Shown: one piece after another, positions 8,517 through 16,981 of the stretch | Layout: the number at the start of each line of letters is the position of its first letter | How positions within the stretch are numbered: the first letter of the stretch is position 1 | NCBI RefSeq assembly: GCF_900119365.1 | Contig: NZ_FPJO01000004.1 | Span: forward strand, 186,001 to 250,000 | Reading direction: 5' to 3' | Source of the DNA: Streptomyces atratus | Lineage (GTDB): Bacteria; Actinomycetota; Actinomycetes; Streptomycetales; Streptomycetaceae | Length of the DNA stretch: 64,000 nucleotides | Translations under genes and position numbers: made by a program | Notes under the pieces: model-generated | Databases searched by the model: none | What the model was told of the DNA's origin: nothing | The model's input: only the letters and a program-made list of their open reading frames with translations

Positions 8517-10367
8517 TCAGTCCGCCGACGCGGTCCAGCCCAGCGCCTCGATGCGCGCGGCGTCGCCGGGCCGGCCCTCGTCGAAGACCGTACGGTTGCC
8601 GTCCTCGACCCGGACGTCGTCCACGTACACCCCGCGGCCGACGTACAGCTGATCCGTCGTGTACCGCCACCGAAGCCGGACCTTCTTGCCGCGCCAGGCG
8701 GCGAGGTCCGCGTCGAGGCGGTGCCACACCCGGCCGGACCAGCCGGAGACCGCGCCGGTGGGATGCGGCTCGGGCTCCGGGCGGGGCTTCTCCGCCGTCG
8801 GTACGGTGGTGAACGGTACGGGCTGCCAGGTCGCCCCGGCGTCCGCCGACGCCTCCAGGAAGAGGAAGTCGGAGCCGGGCTCGGTGTCCCACCACAGGGC
8901 CGAGCTCAGCCGGGCGTGCGAGGAGGCCAGGCGCAGCGCGGGCAGCGTGAGCGTGGCCGATGCGGCGCTCGCCATACCCGAGAACCACGCGGTACGGCCG
9001 CGCGCGGGACGGACCGCGACGGCGCGCGCCATCTGGTTGGCCGTGGCGACGCGCGGCGCGCTGCCGGAACGCCAATTGCGGACCGGGTGCACCGAGTTGC
9101 CGAGCACGATCAGGAACGAGTCGGTCGTCGGGTCCAGTACGAGACTGGTGCCGGTGAAACCGGTGTGGCCCGCGGTGCGCGGTGTGGCCATCGCGCCCAT
9201 GTACCAGTGCTGGTAGAGCTCGAAGCCGAGACCGTGCGCATCGCCGGGGAACGCGGTGTTGAAGTCGGTGAACAGCAGATCGACCGATTCCGCGGAGAGG
9301 ATCCGTGCGCGGCCGTACACCCCGCCGTTGAGCAGCGTACGGGCGAGGATCGCCAGGTCCCAGGCGCAGGAGAAGACGCCGGCATGGCCCGCCACCCCGT
9401 CCAGGCTGTACGCGTTCTCGTCGTGCACCTCGCCCCAGACCAGTCCGCGGTCCAGCCCGGACCAGGGCAGCCGGGCGTCCTCGGTCGCGGCGATCTTCGG
9501 CTTCCAGGAGGCCGGGGGGTTGTACCGGGTGCGGTGCATCCCGAGCGGAGCGGTGATCTCCTCACGGAGCAGGACGTCCTGCGTGCGGCCGGTGATCTTC
9601 TCCAGGACCAGCTGGAGCGAGATCAGATTGAGGTCGGAGTAGAGGTACACCGTGCCGGGCGGGTTGGCCGGCACCTCGCTCCACAGCAGTTGCAGCTTCC
9701 CCTCCCGCGTCGGCGCCTTGTACAGCGGGATCCAGGCGCGGAATCCCGAGGTGTGCGTGAGCAGTTGACGGATCGTGATGTCCTGCTTGCCGCCGCCGGC
9801 GAAATCGGGCAGGTACGAGGCGACCTTCGCCTCCAGCTCCAGCGTCCCGCGCTCGATCTGCTGCACGGCCAGGATCGAGGTGAACAGCTTCGATACCGAG
9901 GCCAGGTCGAAGACGGTGTCCTCGGCCATGGCGATCTGCTGTCCGGGCGGGAACTCCACCCCGGTGTCGGTCTTCTCGTCGTAGGCCGCATAGCGCACGG
10001 CCTTGCCGATCGGCCGGTGCAGGGCCACCGTGCCGCCCCGCCCGGCGAGCAGCACCGCCCCCGCGTACCAGGGGTGCTTGGGGGAGGCGGAGAGGAACTT
10101 CTCAGCGTCGGCGACCAGTTGGTCCAGCGGCTCCTGGAGCAGCCCGGCACGGGCGGCCGGTCCACGTCGCAGCGTCGGCCGGCCCTGCCCCGACGCGGTG
10201 CTCCCGAGCGCCCCTGTGCGCATGTCCGACGATCCCGTCCCCGACTCCATGGCCGACGCCCGCTCCGCGAACGGAATCGGCGCCAGGGCGAGTGCCCCGC
10301 CCAGGGCCAGCATCCCACCGCCCAGCCTCCGTCGGCTGATCCCTCTGCCCGCCGCGTCCTCGGTCAT
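8517..10367 (-). CDS. Secreted serine hydrolase, beta-lactamase/class C PBP family
   Basis: 616 residues from ATG 10367 (AGGGG upstream). The N-terminus has a twin-arginine signal (SRRRLGGGMLALGGALALA). The beta-lactamase-like domain spans about residues 80-450, with the nucleophile motif SVSK (Ser157, Lys160), a YSD motif in place of YxN, and HTG near residue 415. A C-terminal region of about 160 residues with paired Trp-rich beta strands resembles MAM/immune-inhibitor-A-like jelly-roll domains. The family includes esterases, D-amino-peptidases and PBP4-like enzymes acting outside the cell. An unusual palindromic operator precedes it, and the presumed regulator next door is a fragment. A longer start at 10502 is rejected because it places about 45 unrelated residues before the signal. 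Confidence 0.85.
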   Translation of the reverse strand: MTEDAAGRGISRRRLGGGMLALGGALALAPIPFAERASAMESGTGSSDMRTGALGSTASGQGRPTLRRGPAARAGLLQEPLDQLVADAEKFLSASPKHPWYAGAVLLAGRGGTVALHRPIGKAVRYAAYDEKTDTGVEFPPGQQIAMAEDTVFDLASVSKLFTSILAVQQIERGTLELEAKVASYLPDFAGGGKQDITIRQLLTHTSGFRAWIPLYKAPTREGKLQLLWSEVPANPPGTVYLYSDLNLISLQLVLEKITGRTQDVLLREEITAPLGMHRTRYNPPASWKPKIAATEDARLPWSGLDRGLVWGEVHDENAYSLDGVAGHAGVFSCAWDLAILARTLLNGGVYGRARILSAESVDLLFTDFNTAFPGDAHGLGFELYQHWYMGAMATPRTAGHTGFTGTSLVLDPTTDSFLIVLGNSVHPVRNWRSGSAPRVATANQMARAVAVRPARGRTAWFSGMASAASATLTLPALRLASSHARLSSALWWDTEPGSDFLFLEASADAGATWQPVPFTTVPTAEKPRPEPEPHPTGAVSGWSGRVWHRLDADLAAWRGKKVRLRWRYTTDQLYVGRGVYVDDVRVEDGNRTVFDEGRPGDAARIEALGWTASAD

Positions 10368-10389
10368 CCGGAACCCCTTCCTGCTGCGC

Positions 10390-10411
10390 GAAAGTAACTT
10401 TCGAAATTTCG
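10390..10411. promoter_or_regulatory. Double palindrome, candidate RpiR-type operator
   Basis: Two abutting palindromes, GAAAGTAACTTTC (10390-10402) and CGAAATTTCG (10402-10411), lie 22-45 nt upstream of the serine hydrolase start. GAAA/TTTC half-sites are typical of RpiR-family operators (recalled). The nearby RpiR gene is truncated, so the site may be bound by a paralogue or be unregulated. Confidence 0.6.
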
Positions 10412-10549
10412 TCCGACAATGAAACTTCCTGCCGCCGCAGAGATTACTGTCACCCCCGCCGTCACGGAGGTCCCCTGCGCCACAAAGAATCTGACACTGC
10501 ATCAGAAAATCTCTTCCCTAGGGGGACCGGCTGCGGCATCCTGCGGCCC

Positions 10550-11659
10550 ATGGAGACGGAGCTGAGCAAGAAACTGGGAGTCGAGCACGCCATCTTCGGC
10601 TTCACGCCGTTCCCCGCGGTGGCCGCGGCCATCACCCGGGCCGGCGGATTCGGCGTACTCGGCGCGGTCCGCTACACCGCCCCCGACGACCTCGCGCGCG
10701 ACCTCGACTGGATGCAGGAGCACACCGACGGCAAGCCCTACGGCCTCGATGTCGTCATGCCCGCGAAAAAGGTGGAGGGGGTGACCGAGGCCGACGTCGA
10801 GGCCATGATCCCGGCCGGACACCGCCAGTTCGTCCAGGACACCCTCGCCAAGCACGGTGTCCCCGAACTCCCGGAGGGCGAGGCGTCCGGCTGGCGCATC
10901 ACCGGCTGGATGGAGGAGGTCGCCCGCAACCAGCTCGATGTCGCCTTCGACTACCCCATCCGGCTCCTCGCCAACGCCCTCGGGTCACCGCCCCCCGACG
11001 TCGTCGGACGCGCCCACGACCGGGGCGTGCTCGTCGCCGCCCTCGCCGGGAGCGCCAAGCACGCCCGCCACCACGCCGAAGCGGGCATCGACATCGTCAT
11101 CGCCCAGGGGTACGAGGCGGGCGGCCACACCGGCGAGATCGCCTCCATGGTCCTGGTCCCGGACGTCGTCGACGCCGTCGGGCCGCTGCCCGTCCTCGCC
11201 GCCGGCGGCATCGGCAGCGGCGAGCAGATCGCCGCGGGACTCGCCCTCGGCGCCCAGGGCGTCTGGCTCGGCTCCCTCTGGCTGACCACGGAGGAGGCCG
11301 ACCTCCACTCCCGCGCGCTGACCCGCAAACTCCTCGCCGCCGGCTCCGGCGACACCGTCCGCTCCCGCGCCCTCACCGGCAAACCCGCACGCCAGCTCCG
11401 TACCGAATGGACCGACGCCTGGGACGACCCGGCCGGGCCCGGCACGCTGCCCATGCCGCTCCAGGGGCTGCTGGTGGCCGAGGCCGTCTCCCGCATCCAG
11501 AAGTACGAGACCGGCGCGCTGCTCGGCACCCCCGTCGGTCAGATCGTCGGCCGGATGAACAGCGAACGCAGCGTGCAGGCCGTTTTCGACGACCTGACCC
11601 GCGGCTTCGAGCGTGCCGTGGACCGGATCAACCGCATCGCCGGACGGAGCGCCTCATGA
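10550..11659 (+). CDS. Nitronate monooxygenase-family FMN protein
   Basis: 369 residues. It shows the NMO/2-nitropropane dioxygenase TIM barrel: an N-terminal [15 protein letters not shown], a phosphate-binding AGGIGSGEQIAAGLALGAQGV near residue 222, and VIAQGYEAGGHTG near residue 185, which carries the family His. The gene is coupled through ATGA to an acyl-CoA ligase gene, a pairing that suggests oxidation of a CoA-linked or carboxylic substrate rather than detoxification of nitroalkanes. The natural substrate is unknown. It is divergent from the serine hydrolase, with an AT-richer gap that includes the double palindrome. Confidence 0.85.
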   Translation: METELSKKLGVEHAIFGFTPFPAVAAAITRAGGFGVLGAVRYTAPDDLARDLDWMQEHTDGKPYGLDVVMPAKKVEGVTEADVEAMIPAGHRQFVQDTLAKHGVPELPEGEASGWRITGWMEEVARNQLDVAFDYPIRLLANALGSPPPDVVGRAHDRGVLVAALAGSAKHARHHAEAGIDIVIAQGYEAGGHTGEIASMVLVPDVVDAVGPLPVLAAGGIGSGEQIAAGLALGAQGVWLGSLWLTTEEADLHSRALTRKLLAAGSGDTVRSRALTGKPARQLRTEWTDAWDDPAGPGTLPMPLQGLLVAEAVSRIQKYETGALLGTPVGQIVGRMNSERSVQAVFDDLTRGFERAVDRINRIAGRSAS

Positions 11660-13206
11660 GCCGGCCGCCCAACGGCTTCTGGGCCCAGGCCACCGCCGAC
11701 CCCGACCGCACGGTCCTGACCGCACCCGACGGCGAGAGGTGGACGGCGGGCCGGCTGCACGCCGCCGCCAACCGCCTCGTCCACGGACTGCGCGCGGCAG
11801 GGCTGCGAAGGGGCGACGCGTTCGCCGTCGTGCTGCCCAACGGCGTCGAGTTCTTCACCGCCTATCTCGCCGCCGCCCAGGCCGGCCTCTACCTCGTACC
11901 CGTCAACCACCACTTCGTCGGCCCCGAGATCGCCTGGATCGTCTCCGACTCCGGCGCCAAGGTGCTCATCGCCCACGAGCGGTTCGCGCAGGCCGCGACC
12001 GAGGCCGCCGACGAGGCGGAGCTGCCGGCCGCCCAGCGCTACGCCGTGGGCACGGTCGACGGCTTCCGCCCGTACGCCGAACTGCTCGAAGGGCAGCCCG
12101 GACACGCCCCGGACGACCGCACCCTGGGCTGGGTCATGAACTACACCTCGGGCACCACGGGCCGCCCGCGCGGCATCCGCCGACCGCTCTTTGGCAGGCT
12201 CCCCGAGGAGAGCCACCTCGGCGGCTTCCTCGGCATCTTCGGCATCAAACCGTTCGACGACAACGTCCACCTGGTCTGCTCGCCGCTCTACCACACCGCC
12301 GTTCTGCAGTTCGCGGGCGCGTCCCTGCACATCGGACACCCACTGGTGCTGATGGACCGATGGACGCCCGAGGAGATGCTGCGGCTCATCGACACCCACC
12401 GCTGCACCCACACGCACATGGTCCCGACCCAGTTCCACCGCCTCCTCGCCCTCCCCGACGAGGTGAAACGGCGCTACGACGTCACCGCCATGCGGCACGC
12501 CATCCACGGTGCCGCGCCCTGCCCCGACCACGTCAAACGCGCCATGATCGACTGGTGGGGGCGGTGCGTCGAGGAGTACTACGCGGCCAGCGAGGGCGGC
12601 GGCGCCTTCGCCACCGCCGAGGACTGGCTGAAGAAGCCGGGCACGGTCGGCAGGGCCTGGCCGATCAGCGAACTGGCCGTCTTCGACGACGACGGCAAGC
12701 GGCTGCCGCCCGGCGAGCTCGGCACCGTCTACATGAAGATGAACACCGGCGGTTTCAGCTACCACAAGGACGAGACCAAGACGAGGAAGAACCGCATCGG
12801 TGACTTCTTCACCGTCGGCGACCTCGGCATCCTCGACGAGGACGGCTACCTCTTCCTCCGCGACCGCAAGATCGACATGATCATCTCCGGCGGGGTGAAC
12901 ATCTACCCCGCCGAGATCGAGGGTGCCCTCCTCGGCCATCCTGCGGTCGCCGACGTCGCCGTCTTCGGCATCCCGCATCCCGACTGGGGCGAGGAGGTCA
13001 AGGCGGTCGTCGAACCGGCCCCGGGACACGATGCGGGCCAGGAGCTCGCCGCCGGGATCCTGCGCCACTGCGAACAGCGCCTCGCCGGGTACAAGCGCCC
13101 CAGAAGCATCGACTTCATCGATGTGATGCCCCGCGATCCCAACGGCAAGCTCTACAAGCGGCGGCTGCGCGACCCGTACTGGGAAGGACACACCCGGGCC
13201 GTGTGA
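11656..13206 (+). CDS. Acyl-CoA synthetase (AMP-forming)
   Basis: 516 residues from ATG 11656, which overlaps the NMO stop codon (ATGA). It has the ANL superfamily motifs: P-loop MNYTSGTTGRPRG near residue 160, the A5-type region EYYAASEGGG, the VGDLGILDEDGYLFLRDRKID core near residue 390, and the GKLYKRRLR catalytic-Lys end. It activates a carboxylic acid with ATP and CoA, most likely a fatty or cyclic acid handled by the coupled NMO. It is one of four AMP-forming ligases in the first 34 kb. The exact chain specificity cannot be read from motifs. Confidence 0.88.
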   Translation: MSRPPNGFWAQATADPDRTVLTAPDGERWTAGRLHAAANRLVHGLRAAGLRRGDAFAVVLPNGVEFFTAYLAAAQAGLYLVPVNHHFVGPEIAWIVSDSGAKVLIAHERFAQAATEAADEAELPAAQRYAVGTVDGFRPYAELLEGQPGHAPDDRTLGWVMNYTSGTTGRPRGIRRPLFGRLPEESHLGGFLGIFGIKPFDDNVHLVCSPLYHTAVLQFAGASLHIGHPLVLMDRWTPEEMLRLIDTHRCTHTHMVPTQFHRLLALPDEVKRRYDVTAMRHAIHGAAPCPDHVKRAMIDWWGRCVEEYYAASEGGGAFATAEDWLKKPGTVGRAWPISELAVFDDDGKRLPPGELGTVYMKMNTGGFSYHKDETKTRKNRIGDFFTVGDLGILDEDGYLFLRDRKIDMIISGGVNIYPAEIEGALLGHPAVADVAVFGIPHPDWGEEVKAVVEPAPGHDAGQELAAGILRHCEQRLAGYKRPRSIDFIDVMPRDPNGKLYKRRLRDPYWEGHTRAV

Positions 13207-13266
13207 CCCGCCGTCCGGCCGCCGCCCGACGCGCGCCCCCGTTCCGGCTCTGGCAGGGTGTGGCCC

Positions 13267-14373
13267 ATGAACGCGCGCGCGACGGTCCGGACACCGGCGA
13301 CCCGGTGGACGGTGGTCGTGCCGATCGTCGCCGCGCTCGCGCTGGTCTTCAGCTGGGGACGGGAGCTGCCGGCCTTCGCCGTCGCCGCGGTCGCGCTCTG
13401 TCTCGCGGGCGCCGTCCTGGCCGCCGTCCACCATGCCGAGGTCATCGCCCACCGGGTCGGTGAACCGTTCGGCTCGCTCGTCCTGGCCGTCGCCGTCACC
13501 GTGATCGAAGTGGCCCTCATCGTCACCCTGATGGTGGACGGCGGCCCCAAGACGTCCGCGCTCGCGCGCGACACCGTCTTCGCCGCCGTGATGATCACCT
13601 GCAACGGCATCGTCGGACTGTCCCTGCTCGTGGGCGCCGTCCGCAGCCGCGTCGTCGTCTTCAACGCCGAGGGCTCCGGGGCCGCCCTCGCCACCGTCGC
13701 CACGCTCGCCACCCTCAGCCTGGTCCTGCCGACCTTCACCGTCGGCAAACCGGGCCCCGAATTCTCCACCGCCCAGCTGACCTTCGCCGCCGTCGCCTCA
13801 CTCTTCCTGTACGGGCTGTTCGTCGCCGTGCAGACGGTGCGGCACCGCGATTACTTCCTGCCCCTCACCCCGGAGGGCGCGTTCAAACCGGAGGAGCACC
13901 ACGCCCCGCTGCCCGGCCGGGGCGCCACAGCGCTGAGCCTGGCGATGCTGCTGATCGCGCTCGTCGCGGTCGTCGGCGACGCCAAGTCCGTGTCGCCGAC
14001 CATCGAGTCCGGGGTCGAGGCGGCCGGGATGCCCCAGGCGGTGGTCGGTGTCGTCATCGCGCTGCTGGTGCTGCTGCCGGAGACCCTGGCGGCGGTGCGG
14101 GCCGCCCGTCGCGAACGCGTCCAGACCAGTCTCAACCTCGCCCTCGGCTCGGCGATGGCGAGCATCGGCCTGACCATCCCGGCCATCGCCCTCGCCTCGG
14201 TCTGGCTCGACGGCCCGCTCCATCTCGGCCTCGGCGCCACCCATATGGTGCTGCTCGCACTCACCGTGATGGTCGGCGCGCTGACCGTCGTACCGGGACG
14301 GGCCACCCTGCTCCAGGGCGGCGTCCATCTGTCGATCTTCGCCGCGTTCGTCTTCCTCGCGATCAGTCCCTGA
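13267..14373 (+). CDS. Ca2+/H+ (ChaA-like) cation antiporter
   Basis: 368 residues from ATG 13267 (an upstream in-frame start at 13258 adds only three residues). Eleven or so predicted membrane helices form two inverted halves, with the acidic CaCA-type repeats FGSLVLAVAVTVIEVALIV and VIALLVLLPETLAAVRAARR carrying the essential Glu residues. The family exports Ca2+ or Na+ in exchange for protons. The gene stands alone, 60 nt after the ligase gene and convergent with the acylase gene, so it is not obviously tied to its neighbours. Confidence 0.85.
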   Translation: MNARATVRTPATRWTVVVPIVAALALVFSWGRELPAFAVAAVALCLAGAVLAAVHHAEVIAHRVGEPFGSLVLAVAVTVIEVALIVTLMVDGGPKTSALARDTVFAAVMITCNGIVGLSLLVGAVRSRVVVFNAEGSGAALATVATLATLSLVLPTFTVGKPGPEFSTAQLTFAAVASLFLYGLFVAVQTVRHRDYFLPLTPEGAFKPEEHHAPLPGRGATALSLAMLLIALVAVVGDAKSVSPTIESGVEAAGMPQAVVGVVIALLVLLPETLAAVRAARRERVQTSLNLALGSAMASIGLTIPAIALASVWLDGPLHLGLGATHMVLLALTVMVGALTVVPGRATLLQGGVHLSIFAAFVFLAISP

Positions 14374-14413
14374 CCGCGAGGCGGGCGGACAGGGACCGAT
14401 CGCGCGCAGGGAG

Positions 14414-16831
14414 CTACCGGCGCTCGTGGACCCGTACGACCCGCAGCGCGGGCGAGCGCAGGATGTCCTTCTCGCAGAACCGGGACGTCACCCACCGCTC
14501 ACCCGAGTACAGCTCGGTCTGGTCGCTGTAGTGCGCCGAGCCCGGGTCGGAGGACTGGGAGTACGTGAGCAGGGTGCGCGCCACCGGGCACTTGCTGCCG
14601 TCCCAGCCGACCGCCTGGATGTAGCTGGAACCGGCCGACACCTCCTGGTAGCCGCCGGCCGCCGCGTCCCACACCGGCTCCGTCTTGTTCCAGATGCCGA
14701 GCGATTCCGTACCGCCGCCGATCGGGATGCGCTTCCCGTTCCGTTCCACCCACTGGTGCCGGCCCAGCGGGGCGTCCAGCGCGATCCCGGCAGCCCGCAG
14801 TTCGGCCACCGTGTCGGCCAGAGCCCTGCCGACGCCGGGCGCCGAGACGTTCAGCGTGTTCGGCGTAGCGACCGGATCGGCGGGGGAGAAGGGCACCTTC
14901 CACAGCTCGGCCGGCGGGACCGCGGCCGTCGCCCTGCGCCAGAACCGGTCGAAGAGCAGCGCGCCCCGGCTGCCGGTGTCGACCTTCCGGTCCCAGCGCC
15001 GCAGCACCCCGCACGCCGCCGACACATCGACCGGCCTGCCGTCGCTGCCGACAGCACGCCCGCCGGGCAGCGCCTCGCAAGCCGCCGCCAGGTCCGCGGC
15101 GGTCAGATCGCCGGCCGGCGCACGGTTGGCGAACTGCTGGCCCTGCAGGTCGGCCACGGTCAGCCGGCCCTTCGCCGTCATCGCGGACACATCCTCGATC
15201 GCGCCCCGGGTCCGCATCGACCGGGGCGTGCCGACCGTGCCGAACACCCGCTCGTACCCGGTCAGTGGCGTGGCCGCGTTCGTCAGCCAGGCGCTGTCGT
15301 TGGAGTTCTCCACGTACGGGGCGTCCTTCACGGTGGGCATCCGGCCCGGCCCGAAGATGCCCGGCTGCACGGCGTCCGGGTCCGACCCGAGCGCGCAGTC
15401 GCTCCTGGAGCCGTCCAGCACCGCCAGCCCGGAGGCCGGATACGTGGCCTTGCCCAGCGCCGTGGAACACCGCCCCGCGAGCTCGTCCGTGATCCTCGGC
15501 AGCACCTGCGACTGCGAGAAGAACGAATGCCCGGACGAATCGGCGGCGATGGTGTTCACCCACGGCAGACCCTGGGTACGGCGCAGCGCCGCCTGGATGT
15601 CCGCGGTGCTGCGCGCCCGGCTGAAACCGAGACCGGCGTCCGAGAAACGCAGATTCACGGCGTTGGGGTCATTGAGCGCGTACGCGGTCGTCGCCGTCCA
15701 GGGCAGCGGCAGCCCGTCACCGAGCGAGGTGACGACCGGCCCGTACCGGGTCGACCACTGGGTGCGGGTCACCGCACCGCCGCCCTTCACCGCGACCGAG
15801 ACCGTACGCTTCGTCATCCGCTCGGGCTTTCCGTCCACCAGGTAGACGGTCGGATCGGCCGGGTCGAGGGTGAGCTGGTGGAGGTTGAGCGGGACACCGG
15901 TGGCGACGGTGTGGCTCCACGCGATGTTCGCGTTGTGCCCGATCGAGACGATCGGCGCGCCGAGCAGCGAACCGCCCGCCACGTTCAGCTCGCCGGGAAT
16001 CGTCTGCTGCGACTGCCAGAACCGCCGCCCGCCCTGCCACGGATAGTGCGGATTGCCCAGCAGCAGGCCCCGCCCGTTCGCCGTCGTGTCGCCGCGGAAC
16101 GCGACCGCGTTGGAGCCCATGTCCGCGTTCTGCGTCGACAGCAGCCGCCGGGCCGCGTCCGCCGCGTCTCCCGGCGACGGGACCGCGGGCGTCCCCGCCG
16201 CCCCGGTGGGCGGCTGAGCGCTCGTGATGCCGTCGATGCCGCGCCCCTGACCGCCGAGCACCGAGAGCGCGTAGCCGCGCGCCACCACGTCCAGCGTCGT
16301 CACCGGCCGCACCCAGTCGGCGCCCCGGCAGGTCGGATCGGTGATCCGGTTCCGCGCCAGCCAGGCGTTGTAGCCGGCCGCCCAGCCGCGCTCCAGCTCC
16401 CTGACGTCACGGCTCTGACCCGCCGGCGCGGGCGCCTTCAGCAGCTTCTCCACGGTGCGGCTCTCGCGGATCCGGCGGAAGTAGAGGTCGCTGGAGAGGT
16501 TCTTCGTCGCGGCGGACAACGAGCCGTCCGGGGCCGCGTCCGGGCCGAAGTACCGCGACCGCTCGCCGCGCAGGGTCACGAAGCCGTCGGCGAGGGTACA
16601 CACCTGGTCGGCGGCCTGGGCCCAGCCGTTGCCGAAGCCCAGGCTCGCGTAGTCCTTCGCCACGATGTGCGGGATGCCGTACTCGGTGTACCGGATCGTG
16701 GCGGACAGCCCGCCGCCCGACGGACGGTGGGAGCCCGGGGCGTCGGCAGCGGTGGGTGGCAACGACGCCGAAACGGTGAACAGCGCGAGGCCGGATATCG
16801 CAAGAAGTCTCAGACGGTTGCGGAGCGGCAA
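14414..16831 (-). CDS. Secreted penicillin acylase / AHL-acylase family Ntn hydrolase
   Basis: 805 residues if started at TTG 16831, preceded by GGGAGG. This start gives a signal peptide (LRNRLRLLAISGLALFTVSA, cleavage near AADA). The proenzyme has an alpha part with TEYGIPHIVAKDYASLGFGNGWAQAAD, a spacer, and the autocatalytic Gly-Ser junction in NADMGSNAVAF, so the mature beta chain would begin at Ser240. The beta chain continues with GLLLGNPHYPW and SIGHNANIAWSHTV, typical of PvdQ/AhlM-like acylases. Family members hydrolyse acyl amides such as AHLs, cyclic lipopeptides or penicillin. In-frame ATG/GTG codons farther upstream fall in the divergent promoter gap and are rejected. Confidence 0.85.
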   Translation of the reverse strand: MPLRNRLRLLAISGLALFTVSASLPPTAADAPGSHRPSGGGLSATIRYTEYGIPHIVAKDYASLGFGNGWAQAADQVCTLADGFVTLRGERSRYFGPDAAPDGSLSAATKNLSSDLYFRRIRESRTVEKLLKAPAPAGQSRDVRELERGWAAGYNAWLARNRITDPTCRGADWVRPVTTLDVVARGYALSVLGGQGRGIDGITSAQPPTGAAGTPAVPSPGDAADAARRLLSTQNADMGSNAVAFRGDTTANGRGLLLGNPHYPWQGGRRFWQSQQTIPGELNVAGGSLLGAPIVSIGHNANIAWSHTVATGVPLNLHQLTLDPADPTVYLVDGKPERMTKRTVSVAVKGGGAVTRTQWSTRYGPVVTSLGDGLPLPWTATTAYALNDPNAVNLRFSDAGLGFSRARSTADIQAALRRTQGLPWVNTIAADSSGHSFFSQSQVLPRITDELAGRCSTALGKATYPASGLAVLDGSRSDCALGSDPDAVQPGIFGPGRMPTVKDAPYVENSNDSAWLTNAATPLTGYERVFGTVGTPRSMRTRGAIEDVSAMTAKGRLTVADLQGQQFANRAPAGDLTAADLAAACEALPGGRAVGSDGRPVDVSAACGVLRRWDRKVDTGSRGALLFDRFWRRATAAVPPAELWKVPFSPADPVATPNTLNVSAPGVGRALADTVAELRAAGIALDAPLGRHQWVERNGKRIPIGGGTESLGIWNKTEPVWDAAAGGYQEVSAGSSYIQAVGWDGSKCPVARTLLTYSQSSDPGSAHYSDQTELYSGERWVTSRFCEKDILRSPALRVVRVHERR

Positions 16832-16981
16832 TGGTCCTCCCAACTGTGCTGGTACGAAAGGCGGTTGCCCGAGGTTTCGAGTCGCCACGCGCAACTCAGT
16901 CAGCACCCCCGCACCCCTGTCAACATCCCCACCGGTATCCGGACCCTTGACCCCCGGGTTCCGGCCGCACAGGATCACGCC

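Noticed and set aside
8130..10397. 755-codon forward frame continuing from the RpiR remnant
   Set aside because: Beyond about 8505 it is purely antisense to the serine hydrolase and shows no SIS domain.
10368..10502. Longer serine hydrolase start at 10502
   Set aside because: It would translate the operator and put 45 unrelated residues ahead of a good TAT signal.
11539..13452. 637-codon reverse frame opposite the acyl-CoA ligase
   Set aside because: Shadow of a gene with clear ANL motifs on the forward strand; no protein-like composition.
14426..16981. Forward frame of about 850 codons upstream of and in phase with the second acyl-CoA ligase
   Set aside because: It is antisense to the acylase gene; ligase homology begins only at ATG 16982.
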